Positions 8,749 to 16,659 of a stretch of DNA of 64,000 bases are shown in pieces. The notes under the pieces are model-generated. The model was not told the origin of the DNA. It searched no databases and was given only the letters and a program-made list of their open reading frames with translations. Each line of letters starts with the position of its first letter. The first letter of the stretch is position 1. The stretch covers positions 992,001 through 1,056,000 of the forward strand of contig CAWEOA010000008.1 of the NCBI GenBank assembly GCA_963810615.1, read 5' to 3'. This DNA comes from JARRQJ01 sp963810615 (GTDB lineage: Bacteria; Pseudomonadota; Gammaproteobacteria; DRLM01). Made by a program: the position numbers and the translations under genes.

Positions 8749-9030
8749 ATGGGATTGATCTGCATGTCTTCATCCTGGTGTGTGTACATGGTTCTCTGCG
8801 CCGACGGCAGTCTGTATACCGGCATCGCCACCGATGCCGTGCGTCGTGTGGAGGAACACAATAACAGCGACCTGCTCGCGGCGAAGTACACCCGTGCCCG
8901 CCGGCCGGTGGTGCTGGTGTATCAGGAATACTGTGCCGACCGTGCCGCCGCCGCGCGGCGCGAGCACGCTATCAAGAGCCTCTCGCGGCGGAAAAAACGC
9001 TCCCTAATCGCCGCGCGGCAGGCTGGATAG
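8749..9030 (+). CDS. GIY-YIG nuclease superfamily protein (UPF0213/YhbQ-like)
   Basis: 93 residues from the ATG at 8749, or 88 from Met6 at 8764, which starts closer to where family members begin; neither has a good ribosome-binding site. CVYMVLCADGSLYTGIATD gives the GIY and YIG strands, RRVEEHN the Arg/His helix, and RREHAIKSLSRRKK the helix with the putative metal-binding Glu. YhbQ-type proteins are reported to have DNA nicking activity. It ends 7 bp before yaeQ, so the two are probably co-transcribed. Confidence 0.85.
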   Translation: MGLICMSSSWCVYMVLCADGSLYTGIATDAVRRVEEHNNSDLLAAKYTRARRPVVLVYQEYCADRAAAARREHAIKSLSRRKKRSLIAARQAG

Positions 9031-9037
9031 CCGGCCC

Positions 9038-9586
9038 ATGGCCCTCAAAGCGACCGTCTTCAAAGCCTATCTGCAGATCGCCGACATGGATCGGCACTAC
9101 TACCACGATCATGGCCTCACCATCGCCCGCCACCCCTCGGAAACGGACGAACGCATGATGGTGCGGGTGCTGGCCTTTGCACTGCACGCCCAAGAGGAAC
9201 TGGCCTTCGGCAAGGGACTCAGCACCGACGACGAACCCGCCCTGTGGCAAAAGGACCTGACCGGCGCCATCGAGTTGTGGATAGACGTGGGCATGCCCGA
9301 AGAAAAAGACATCCGCAAGGCCTGCGGCCGCGCCGCCCGGGTGATCATCTACACCTACGGTGGGCGTAGCGCCGACCTGTGGTGGGAGCAGAACCACGGC
9401 AAACTTGAACGCATCAAAAACCTCACAGTCATCAATCTTCCGGCCGCCACCACCCAGGCCCTGGCCAAACTGGCGCAGCGCACCATGCAGCTGCAGTGCA
9501 CCATCCAGGATGGCGAAGTCTGGCTGGCGGACGACGATGAGCGGATCGAAGTAGACCGGGTCATACTTAAAGCCCCCATGTCATAG
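9038..9586 (+). CDS. yaeQ: YaeQ family protein
   Basis: A 182-residue protein of the YaeQ family, whose fold resembles PD-(D/E)XK nucleases. The opening MALKATVFKAYLQIADMDR, HPSETDERMMVRVLAFALHA and LWIDVGMPEEKDIRKACGRA blocks are characteristic and full length. The E. coli homologue was linked to suppression of rfaH defects, but its molecular role is unsettled. The ribosome-binding site is poor, fitting translation coupled to the GIY-YIG gene 7 bp upstream. Confidence 0.93.
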   Translation: MALKATVFKAYLQIADMDRHYYHDHGLTIARHPSETDERMMVRVLAFALHAQEELAFGKGLSTDDEPALWQKDLTGAIELWIDVGMPEEKDIRKACGRAARVIIYTYGGRSADLWWEQNHGKLERIKNLTVINLPAATTQALAKLAQRTMQLQCTIQDGEVWLADDDERIEVDRVILKAPMS

Positions 9587-9605
9587 CGCTAAAAGCAACC
9601 AACAT

Positions 9606-9697
9606 GTAGCCTGGGTTGAGCGACGGCGAAACCCGGGAATCCACTGTCTGTGATGAACAATCCCCGGGTTTCGAAAAATACACTCAACCCAGGCTAC
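9606..9697. repeat. Family C inverted repeat
   Basis: Perfect outer arms gtagcctgggttgag and ctcaacccaggctac, with inner arms cgaaacccggga and tccccgggtttcg, enclose a 20-bp spacer. It is unlike families A and B in sequence and occurs once here. It could fold into a long hairpin after yaeQ, but no U-run follows. Confidence 0.8.
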
Positions 9698-9834
9698 TCG
9701 TTAACCTCCCCGAGCCTCCATCACATCGAACGTCACCGTGGGACGGCGAGTCTGCTATATTGCAGCGGAGAGGTGTAAATAGTATTTTGTGGCCGTCACC
9801 GACGGCGTGATTTCGAACATTAAGGAGTGGCGTC

Positions 9835-9933
9835 ATGAGTAAAGGACAAGACAGCAAGAAAGAAACCAAGAAGAAACCGGCCAAGACTCTGATGGAAAAA
9901 CGGGCCGAGAAGAAATCCAAGAAAGGCAAATAG
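9835..9933 (+). CDS. Lysine-rich 32-residue microprotein
   Basis: A short frame of 32 residues (starts MSKGQDSKKETKKK, ends KKSKKGK) with a strong ribosome-binding site, taaggagtgg, four bases before the ATG. About half the residues are Lys or Arg. Similar tiny basic proteins are, to my knowledge, widespread in proteobacteria without known function; nucleic-acid or ribosome binding is a guess from charge alone. Coding is supported by the ribosome-binding site and clean charge composition, not by length. Confidence 0.6.
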   Translation: MSKGQDSKKETKKKPAKTLMEKRAEKKSKKGK

Positions 9934-9957
9934 CATTAAAGCAGGTCTGAGCTACTC

Positions 9958-10066
9958 GTCATTCCGGCGCATACCCTATAGGGCATAAAAGCCGGAATCC
10001 AGCGCCGCTAATACATAGGGTGTTCCCGGATTCCGGGTCTCCGCCGCGCGGTGCCCGGAAGAATGG
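9958..10066. repeat. Family B repeat with nested palindrome
   Basis: The left arm gtcattccggcg is interrupted at 9970-9990 by cataccctatagggcataaaa before gccggaatccag. The right arm is ggattccgggtctccgccgc then gcgcggtgcccggaa. Confidence 0.75.
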
Positions 10067-10240
10067 TCCACCCTCAAATCAGAGATTGATACATATTGCC
10101 TCAGCCATCCGCAATGGGCGGTACAGTGCTTGTCACTGCAATCATTCATCCTATCTCCATTCCCCTGTGCTAGGATTTTCAAAAATCCAAATGCGAACGG
10201 GCGCCGCGGTCACTTAGGAAGGTCTGATTAACCTAGCGTT

Positions 10241-10345
10241 GTCATTTCGAACGAAGTGATATATGCCCCGCGGGTAGAAATCTTATCTTTTGCCTATAGT
10301 TGCTTTCTCATCCGCCCAAGATTTCTCGCTGCCGCTCGAAAGGGC
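10241..10345. repeat. Family A repeat with nested palindrome in left arm
   Basis: The left arm gtcatttcgaacgaagtg is interrupted at 10259-10276 by atatatgccccgcgggta before gaaatcttat. The right arm is aagatttctcgctgccgctc then gaaa. It is preceded by the shared outer flank ttaggaaggtctgatta (10214-10230). Nothing else of note lies between 9934 and 10451. Confidence 0.75.
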
Positions 10346-10451
10346 AAATAACCTGTTAAAAGGTTCACCGCGCTGTTTCCATTATCCGCCTCACCTCCCG
10401 GAGTGGGAGGGAATGTCAACAAACTGCTAACCTAATAGGGAGGAGGGTGGC

Positions 10452-11723
10452 GTGACCGACAAGGATGTAGAGGGGCAGACCTGGTTTGTGGAGCCGCCAG
10501 ACGACGCATGGAAAGAGGGCGGGTCGATTCGCGCAGCCGCGCCGCCACCGGAGCCGCAACCGACCATCACCGCTCCCCAGCCCATCCCCTTCGAATTTCG
10601 CGGCAACGCCAGGGAGTATTTCAAGATCTGGGTGGTCAATCTCGCCCTGACCCTGGTCACCCTGGGCATCTATTCGCCCTGGGCCAAGGTGCGCAAGCTG
10701 CGCTATTTCTACGGCAACACCTATCTCGACGGCTCCTCGTTCGAATTCCTCGGCAGTCCCATCGCCATCCTCAAAGGCCGCATCATCGCCGTGCTGGCCT
10801 TCGGCAGCTATTGGCTGGCCGCCAATTTTTATCCGCTCGCCAACCTGGTGCTGCTGCCGGTGTTCGCCGTGTTTTTCCCCTGGGTGTTAGTCAAGACCCT
10901 GACCTTCCGCTCGCGCAATTCCGCCTATCGCAATCTCACCTTTTCCTACCAAGGCCGTTATCCGCAGATCGCCGCGGCCTATCTGGGATTTCCCCTGCTG
11001 CTGCTGGGGGCGGGCTATGCCATGTTCCATCTGGCCGGGATCTCGACGCTGCCCGCCAGTCCCCCGGCGAAGCTGTCCCCTGAAGACGGAGGCAAGGTGA
11101 AGATGATATTTAGCATCATCGCCATCGCCGCCCTCATCGTCTTCCCGTATTTCTATTACCTGCAAAAGCGCGCCTTCGTTGCCCCGCGCCGCTTCGGCGA
11201 TACCGCCTTCGGCTTTGCCGCCGGTCCTAAGGATTTCTATGGTCTGCTGATCAAGACGCTGTTCGTCGTTATGCTGGGACTGGTAATCATGGGCGGTATG
11301 AGCGTGTGGCTGTCATCCGCCAAGGTGATGGGTGTCCATCGCTCTGCGGCGGGTGGCTCGGTGGTCACGCCCATCTTGATCATGCTCTTCATCCTCCTGG
11401 TCGAGTTGCTGCTGTTCGTCACCTACATCACCTGGACCCGTAACCTGGTACTCAGCGCCCTGCGCATCGGCGCGGCGCAGCTGGCGAGCCGGCTGCGCGT
11501 CGGCGAGATCTTCCTGCTGTATCTGACCAACATCATCGCCATCGTCTGCACCCTGGGGCTGCTCATCCCCTGGGCCAAGGTGCGCCTGATGCGCTATCAA
11601 ATGAGCAAGACCAGCCTGTTGGCGCCGCAGGGCACCGAAAATTTCACCGGCGGCCCGGGGCAGAGCGCCAGCGCCGTCGGCGAAGAACTGGCCGAATTCT
11701 TCGACCTGGACTTAAGCCTATGA
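10452..11723 (+). CDS. DUF898 (YjgN-like) integral membrane protein
   Basis: A 423-residue polytopic inner-membrane protein of the DUF898 family, function unknown. The signature FEFRGNAREYFKIWVVN and the repeated TLGIYSPWAKVRKLRYF / GLLIPWAKVRLMRYQ blocks mark two related halves. About six to eight hydrophobic segments are visible. The start is GTG at 10452, behind gggaggagggtggc. Its stop overlaps the next start by 4 bp (atga), so it forms a translationally coupled pair with the M48 peptidase. Confidence 0.88.
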   Translation: MTDKDVEGQTWFVEPPDDAWKEGGSIRAAAPPPEPQPTITAPQPIPFEFRGNAREYFKIWVVNLALTLVTLGIYSPWAKVRKLRYFYGNTYLDGSSFEFLGSPIAILKGRIIAVLAFGSYWLAANFYPLANLVLLPVFAVFFPWVLVKTLTFRSRNSAYRNLTFSYQGRYPQIAAAYLGFPLLLLGAGYAMFHLAGISTLPASPPAKLSPEDGGKVKMIFSIIAIAALIVFPYFYYLQKRAFVAPRRFGDTAFGFAAGPKDFYGLLIKTLFVVMLGLVIMGGMSVWLSSAKVMGVHRSAAGGSVVTPILIMLFILLVELLLFVTYITWTRNLVLSALRIGAAQLASRLRVGEIFLLYLTNIIAIVCTLGLLIPWAKVRLMRYQMSKTSLLAPQGTENFTGGPGQSASAVGEELAEFFDLDLSL

Positions 11724-12757
11724 TCATCGCCGGCGAATACCACAACGGCCTGGACACGCGCAAAAACCCCGCGAGCCTCATCCTCGGCAGCGACGGTAAC
11801 TACAAAGTCATCTGGGCGGACGGCGAACACAGCGGATCCCTGGCCGCGGCGCGCATCTCGGCGCGGCTCGGCACCATCCCGCGTCACATCCACTTCGACA
11901 ACGACGCCGCGTTCACCACCATCGATAACGACGGCGTCGACCGCGCCATCACCGCCGCCGGCCTGGGCCGCAACCCGTCCTTCATCCACAAACTGGAACA
12001 CGACCCGCGCATCGCCGTGGGTGCCCTGTTGCTGATAGTCGTCTCGGTGCTGCTGTTCTTCCAATACGGCGTCCCCGCCCTGTCCCAGCGGGCGGTGGCC
12101 CTCATCCCGCCGGACGTGGAACGCGCCATCGGCACCCACAGCATCGAAGTGCTGGACCGCTTCGTGTTCACCGACACCGAACTGGACGCCGACACCCAAC
12201 ACCGCATCCGCCGGGACTTCAACGCGTTGCTCCGGGCGCAGGGCTATAAGCAAAACATCGTGCTGCTATTCCGCAACGGCAATCGCGCCGGCCCCAACGC
12301 CTTCGCCCTGCCCGGCGGCTTCATCGTCGTCACCGACCAGTTGGTCAAGCTTGCCGACGACCGCCGCGAGATCATGGCGGTGCTCGGCCACGAACTGGGC
12401 CACATCGTCAACAAACACGGAATGCGCCGCATCGTCGAAAACTCCGCCATCACCCTGGTGATGTTCAGCCTCACCAGCGACGCCAACACCGTAATGCAGG
12501 CTGCCTCCACCTTCCCGGTGATGCTCATCAACAACAAATACTCCCGCGACTACGAGACCGAAGCCGACCGCTACGGCCTGGACTTCCTGCAACGCGCCGG
12601 CATCAGCCCCGAGTACTACGCCATCATCCTCCGCAAACTGCAGAAGGCGGCCGGCCCGGACAGCGCCCTCGGCTTCCTCTCCACCCATCCTGCCACCGCG
12701 GAACGCATCAAACTGGTGGAAGGCAGGTTGGGGCAGGTCGAGGTCCAGCCCCACTAG
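11720..12757 (+). CDS. M48-family zinc metallopeptidase, membrane anchored
   Basis: A 345-residue protein. A cytosolic N-terminal region is followed by one transmembrane helix (about residues 96-116, VGALLLIVVSVLLFFQYG) and a peptidase domain. The zinc site HELGH is at 224-228, and a downstream YETEAD motif (about 278-283) supplies the third, Glu ligand. M48 enzymes of this type (LoiP/BepA/YcaL relatives) act on envelope proteins. Coupled by 4 bp to the DUF898 gene, suggesting the two work together at the membrane. Confidence 0.9.
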   Translation: MIIAGEYHNGLDTRKNPASLILGSDGNYKVIWADGEHSGSLAAARISARLGTIPRHIHFDNDAAFTTIDNDGVDRAITAAGLGRNPSFIHKLEHDPRIAVGALLLIVVSVLLFFQYGVPALSQRAVALIPPDVERAIGTHSIEVLDRFVFTDTELDADTQHRIRRDFNALLRAQGYKQNIVLLFRNGNRAGPNAFALPGGFIVVTDQLVKLADDRREIMAVLGHELGHIVNKHGMRRIVENSAITLVMFSLTSDANTVMQAASTFPVMLINNKYSRDYETEADRYGLDFLQRAGISPEYYAIILRKLQKAAGPDSALGFLSTHPATAERIKLVEGRLGQVEVQPH

Positions 12758-12778
12758 CCACCGATCAACCCGTGGCCT

Positions 12779-12845
12779 GTCATTCCGGCGGAAGCCGGAA
12801 TCCAGTGCCTGTTGCTTGTCATTTTGACCGCGGGGAGAAACCTTA
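12779..12845. repeat. Hybrid of family B left arm and family A left arm
   Basis: 12779-12805 is a B left arm (gtcattccggcggaagccgg then aatccag). After 12 bp it is followed by an A left arm (gtcattttgaccgcggggag then aaacc) in the same direction. Neither has its own partner arm. Confidence 0.65.
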
Positions 12846-12973
12846 AGGCCCCGCCCAGTCCCGCCAATACAGGCTGTCCGCAAACATATTAAACATTGTT
12901 TTTAGAATAATAATTTGAAATCCGCGCCAAGCTTGACCCCAACATCCAAAACGTGCCCTTGCGATCCCTGAGC

Positions 12974-13015
12974 TATAATAACGTGCATTTCGCACGATAC
13001 TAGTATATATTGTGC
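12974..13015 (+). promoter_or_regulatory. Promoter -10 and candidate operator of RES/Xre module 2
   Basis: A perfect -10 tataat lies at 12974-12979, with no strong -35. Just downstream is an inverted repeat, gcacgata (12992-12999) and tattgtgc (13008-13015), 7 of 8 bases symmetric. Its position over the expected transcript start suits autoregulation by the DUF2384 antitoxin; binding is inferred. Confidence 0.5.
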
Positions 13016-13044
13016 ATAAAGCACTACCCGTAACAGGAGGCACC

Positions 13045-13404
13045 ATGAACCAGGCGACCGCAGCGCAACCCGACAAGGCCGGCGTTCTGGCGGAGGCGTT
13101 CGTGAATGCCGGCCGCTACCTAGGTCTCAGCCAGAGCGATCTCGGCGAGATCGTCGGCAAGGACCGCAGCGCCATCAGCCGCGGCCGCGTCGACCCGCGC
13201 AGCAAGGCGGGCGAACTGGCCCTGTTGTTCATCCGCTGCTACCGCGCCCTGTATGCGCTCACCGGCGGCAACGCCGAACAAATGAGCCACTGGATGCACA
13301 CCGAAAACCGCCACACCGGCGGCATCCCCGCCCGGCAGGTAAAAACCGTGCAGGGCTTGATCACCGTCCTCGAATATCTCGATGCCATCCGGGGCAAACT
13401 CTGA
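13045..13404 (+). CDS. MbcA/ParS/Xre-type antitoxin (DUF2384), module 2
   Basis: 119 residues from the ATG at 13045, chosen because aggagg lies five bases upstream; an earlier in-frame start at 13012 lacks one. The helix-turn-helix (YLGLSQSDLGEIVGKDRSAI) is followed by a DUF2384 toxin-binding domain (FIRCYRALYALTGGNAEQM, QGLITVLEYLDAIRGKL). It ends directly against the toxin start codon. It is clearly diverged from the module 1 antitoxin, so cross-neutralisation is uncertain. Confidence 0.88.
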   Translation: MNQATAAQPDKAGVLAEAFVNAGRYLGLSQSDLGEIVGKDRSAISRGRVDPRSKAGELALLFIRCYRALYALTGGNAEQMSHWMHTENRHTGGIPARQVKTVQGLITVLEYLDAIRGKL

Positions 13405-14151
13405 ATGATCGATTGGGCTGGCCTGTTGGTGGCGACGCCGCCGCTCCGGCTCGTGGGCACGCTGCGGCGCCTAGTGGAAAGCCAGGAGCAGGTAGCCACC
13501 AACCAACTGGTCGGCTCGCTCGCCCACCAGGCCGTGCTGGAAGACATGCTGGAAGAGATCAAGCCGCCGCTGCGCCGCGGCACCGAACACCTCCACTACC
13601 TGCTGGCCACGCCCTTCCGTTATCCACCGTTGAAATTCGGCTCCCGCTTCGGCAAGCGCAGCGAGCCCAGTCTCTTTTATGCCTCCCTGGAGACCCGCAC
13701 GGTATTGGCGGAAGCCGCTTATTACCGCTTCGTCTTTTGGTATGGCATGGTCGAACCGCCGCCGGGCAAGCTCGACACCCAGCACACCTTGTTCGGTGCC
13801 GACTATCGCACCGAGCGGGGGCTGCGACTCCAGCACCCGCCCTTAGCTGCTCATATCCGAGCCATCATCCATCCGACGGACTACGCAACGACCCAGGCAC
13901 TGGGCGCGACCATGCGCGAGGCCGAGATCGAGGCCTTCGAATATCCCTCCGCCCGCGATCCCGAGCACGGCATCAATGTCGCGCTGTTCACGCCAGCGGC
14001 GTTGGCCACTACCCGCCCGGTGTTTCAGGACCCCTGGCTGTGCGAACTGACCGCCGAGCACGTGCGTTTCCATCCCGCCCACGGCAGGGAGGATTACGAC
14101 TTCCCGCTGGAGCTATTCCGCGTCGACGGTGAACTCCCCTGGCCATCCTGA
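13405..14151 (+). CDS. RES-domain toxin, module 2
   Basis: A 248-residue RES-family toxin beginning immediately after the antitoxin stop codon. It shares with the module 1 toxin the blocks LHYLLATPFRYPP, FGSRF, FYASLETRTVLAEAAYYRF and DYATTQALG. Conserved Arg, Tyr and Glu positions of the NAD+-consuming RES fold are kept. No frameshift or internal stop. The organism thus keeps two intact paralogous modules about 10 kb apart; module 2 is flanked on both sides by repeat arms. Confidence 0.88.
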   Translation: MIDWAGLLVATPPLRLVGTLRRLVESQEQVATNQLVGSLAHQAVLEDMLEEIKPPLRRGTEHLHYLLATPFRYPPLKFGSRFGKRSEPSLFYASLETRTVLAEAAYYRFVFWYGMVEPPPGKLDTQHTLFGADYRTERGLRLQHPPLAAHIRAIIHPTDYATTQALGATMREAEIEAFEYPSARDPEHGINVALFTPAALATTRPVFQDPWLCELTAEHVRFHPAHGREDYDFPLELFRVDGELPWPS

Positions 14152-14247
14152 CCAGAACGCGCCGCCATGGCCGAACGCCCACTTCACCAACTCGCTTATT
14201 TGTTGTCATTTCGTCCCCACCCGTCTCATTCCGCCCCTCTCTTCAGT

Positions 14248-14273
14248 GTCATTTCGAGCGCAGTGAGAAATCT
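14248..14273. repeat. Family A left arm at a truncation point
   Basis: gtcatttcgagcgcagtgag then aaatct. It has no right-arm partner. About 20 bp after it begins the sequence related to the Mrr-like endonuclease tail, so the arm marks the broken end of that gene. Confidence 0.7.
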
Positions 14274-14289
14274 AAGCGCGGGGATATAA

Positions 14290-14634
14290 TCGCCCCTACG
14301 TGAACTGCGTGGTGTCATGGCCAGCGAGCAGGTCGAGAAGGGGTTCTTTATGACCTCCAGCAGATATTCCGATGATGCCAAGGAGTTTGCACGGAAAAAC
14401 CAAATTACCTTGATTGATACCACATTATTCCTGATGATGATTAAGCGACTGCCACAGGAAGCACAGCAGCGGTTGCTACGCTTTGCGACGCAAGGGGATT
14501 ATATGACGCCCACATGCCCGACTTGCGGCGTCAAAATGGTCAGGAGAGACGGCAGTCGTGGAGCTTTCTGGGGATGCAGGAACTATCCGCGATGCAAGAA
14601 AATACTAAATATTGGGCGGCAGGCGAGTAATTAA
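14290..14634 (+). pseudogene. C-terminal remnant of Mrr-like restriction endonuclease with C4 zinc finger
   Basis: The readable frame encodes the end of an Mrr_cat-type nuclease domain (KGFFMTSSRYSDDAKEFARK, TLIDTTLF) followed by a topoisomerase-type C4 zinc finger (CPTCGVKM ... CRNYPRC). In-frame homology continues upstream of the first ATG (14317) as PLRELRGV and is then cut by a stop at 14287. The catalytic D/E-QxK region is absent, so this cannot be an active nuclease. A short protein from 14317 could still be made. The break coincides with a family A repeat arm. The identification rests on recognised family motifs, not an alignment. Confidence 0.65.
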
Positions 14635-14686
14635 TAAGGCCTAAAGGGCCGGCTAATGGGTGCCTCCTTTGGTAGGTTATCAGGCG

Positions 14687-15232
14687 ATGAATGAATCAAA
14701 AATCTACATAGGGTTAATCAATCCCAAAAGCCCGGATAACGTTAACGCTGTCATGCGCGCTGCCGGTAACTTTCAGGTTGATAGCGTTTTTTATACAGGT
14801 AAACGGTATACGCGCGCATTGATGCGTAATCCAGATATTCCGGATATGCGCCGTAATGTGGGGCGCGCTATTCCGTTAATTGAAACACCATGTCTCATGG
14901 ATATTGTGCCGGAGGACATGAAAGTCGTTTGCGTGGAATTTGCCGAAAATGCGATTACACTGCCGAAGTACCAGCACCCGGATAATGCGTTTTATTTCTT
15001 CGGCCCGGAAGATGGCACGATAAGCCAGGATATTATCGATAGAGCCGATGATGTTGTTTACGTGCCCACCATAGGTTGTATGAATTTAGCCGCAACGGTG
15101 AATGTGCTGCTTTATGATCGATTAGCAAAGTCGTATCAAAGCTTAGAAGACAATACGCTTATTCGCCGAAGTCGGGATACCAATAACAATAGAAGGGTGA
15201 AAGTTGGAAATAACACAGTGTCGGAAAAGTAA
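14687..15232 (+). CDS. SpoU/TrmH-type RNA ribose methyltransferase
   Basis: 181 residues from the ATG at 14687; the frame is open to a GTG at 14660. SPOUT-fold enzyme that 2'-O-methylates RNA using SAM. Motif 1 is the NPKSPDNVNAVMRAAGNF block with the conserved Asn and Arg. Motif 2 is FYFFGPEDGTIS and motif 3 is VYVPTIGCMNLAATVNVLLYD. The substrate, tRNA or rRNA, cannot be assigned. The gene is noticeably more AT-rich than its neighbours and lies beside a broken nuclease gene, which hints at horizontal acquisition. Confidence 0.87.
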   Translation: MNESKIYIGLINPKSPDNVNAVMRAAGNFQVDSVFYTGKRYTRALMRNPDIPDMRRNVGRAIPLIETPCLMDIVPEDMKVVCVEFAENAITLPKYQHPDNAFYFFGPEDGTISQDIIDRADDVVYVPTIGCMNLAATVNVLLYDRLAKSYQSLEDNTLIRRSRDTNNNRRVKVGNNTVSEK

Positions 15233-15329
15233 TAATGATTAACAGGGCCAGGCTTGGAAAAAACCTGGACTGGATTTGGGATGTTGGCGAGCATGAAGAT
15301 AGTCAAGCCAGATCAGTTTGAGATACCGC

Positions 15330-15656
15330 ATGGGACGTCGCAACCATTACCAAGTTTACGTGATAGAACTGTCGAAAGACGTACTTTACGAAGGTAAGTT
15401 CAAAAAGGCCAATCCGGATTACGACTATGGCAAGCCGTGCCTGTACGTCGGCATGACGGGGTTGGATCCCGATGTGCGATTCGACAAGCACAAGGCCGGT
15501 ATTCAGGCCAATCGATTCGCGAAGGAATACGGTTTGCACTTATTGCCGGAGCTCTACGAGGTGTATAACCCGATGCCCTATGATGCGGCATGCGAAATGG
15601 AGGTGGAATTGGCGATCGGACTGCACGAGGCGGACTATGGAGTATGGCAGGCGTGA
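15330..15656 (+). CDS. GIY-YIG-like conserved hypothetical protein
   Basis: 108 residues from the ATG at 15330. HYQVYVIEL and PCLYVGMTGLDPDVRFDKHK resemble the GIY and YIG strands and the following Arg/His helix. ACEMEVELAIGLHEAD could supply the acidic residue. An insert of about 20 residues separates the two strands compared with minimal GIY-YIG domains. The family is conserved but uncharacterised. It is the third such domain in the window and again ends next to repeats (15712 on). Confidence 0.65.
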   Translation: MGRRNHYQVYVIELSKDVLYEGKFKKANPDYDYGKPCLYVGMTGLDPDVRFDKHKAGIQANRFAKEYGLHLLPELYEVYNPMPYDAACEMEVELAIGLHEADYGVWQA

Positions 15657-15711
15657 AGGGTGGTGGCAAAAGATTATTGAAGGTCGGCCTGGTGGCTGGG
15701 ATTGTTCAATT

Positions 15712-15852
15712 TCTGGATTCCGGCTTTTATGCCTTTTGGAGGGTATTCGTTGGAATGCGGGGTAAGATTTCTCGCTGCGCTCGAAATGACAAGATAGGTG
15801 GGGGGTTGAAATAACACGTCGAAACACTGGATTCCGGCTTCTCCGGAATGAC
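15712..15852. repeat. Mosaic of family B, family A and family B arms
   Basis: In order: a B right arm with the nested palindrome (ttttatgccttttggagggt and following, 15725-15748), an A right arm (aagatttctcgctgcgctcg then aaatgac, 15764-15790) and a B right arm (ggattccggcttctccggaa then tgac). All arms point the same way. The shared outer flank aggattaatcagagcttcc follows at 15854. Confidence 0.7.
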
Positions 15853-15983
15853 TCAAGGATTAATCAGAGCTTCCATAAGTGTGTTGGGGCTCAGGTGACC
15901 CGGAAAGCGTATTGTGAATACCTCGGGTGCTAGCTATAGTTCTGGGGCGGAGCAAAGATGACATGGCTTGGAGGAATCGCGTG

Positions 15984-16604
15984 ATGTTGAGGCGGATTGT
16001 TTGGCTTTTGCTGCTGGTGGCGGTATGGCCTGCGCATGCGGCGGATATGGATCATGAGCTTACCGAGGCCCGCGCCATCTTTCTGCGCGGGGTGGATGGC
16101 GACAAGCATGCGGTCCGTGACGCGCTCCAGCGCTTTAGGTCGTTGAGCTACAGTCATCCGCAGGAGCCGGTGTTCATGGCGTATCTTGGCGCCTGCATGA
16201 CCCTGCAGGGTAGGGACGCCGCAAACAACATCGAAAAGGGGCGCTTGACCGATGAGGGCCTGGGCGAGATCGATAGGGCGCTCAAGCGACTATCGGCGAG
16301 CGCATATCAGGATTCACCCCGATACCTCGACACCTTGTTGGTGGCGGCTAACACCTTTATTCATATCCCGTCCTTCTTCAATCGTTATGATGAGGGCAAG
16401 CGGTTGTTACAGGAGATCCTCACCCATCGCACCTTTGACGGGATGGCGGCGGGTTTCAAGGCGGCGACCTATATGACTGCGGCGCTGGTGGAGCGTGGCA
16501 AGCCTGATGACAGCACATACCGTCGTTATCTGAACCTGGTCGTCAGTACCGACCCTGAGGGCCGCGACGGCCGCTTCGCGAGCAAATTGCTGGAAGAACG
16601 CTAG
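15984..16604 (+). CDS. Exported tetratricopeptide-like hypothetical protein
   Basis: 206 residues from the ATG at 15984, preceded by ggaggaatcgcgtg; the frame is open to 15927. The signal peptide is about residues 1-20 (IVWLLLLVAVWPAHA-AD). The mature part is helical with TPR-like spacing, including RDALQRFRSLSYSHPQEPVF and YLGACMTLQGRDAAN. No enzymatic motif is seen. I do not recognise a named family. It is followed after 55 bp by the FKBP lipoprotein, so the two may share a transcript. Confidence 0.72.
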   Translation: MLRRIVWLLLLVAVWPAHAADMDHELTEARAIFLRGVDGDKHAVRDALQRFRSLSYSHPQEPVFMAYLGACMTLQGRDAANNIEKGRLTDEGLGEIDRALKRLSASAYQDSPRYLDTLLVAANTFIHIPSFFNRYDEGKRLLQEILTHRTFDGMAAGFKAATYMTAALVERGKPDDSTYRRYLNLVVSTDPEGRDGRFASKLLEER

Positions 16605-16659
16605 AAGAGAGTGCTGGACCCATTTTTATTCAAGGTATTCTTTAAGGGGATAATAGAGG

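Noticed and set aside
15540..15856. Short open frames whose translations contain CHFERSEKS, ISRCARND or HSGACRNP
   Set aside because: These are translations of the family A and B repeats, not genes.
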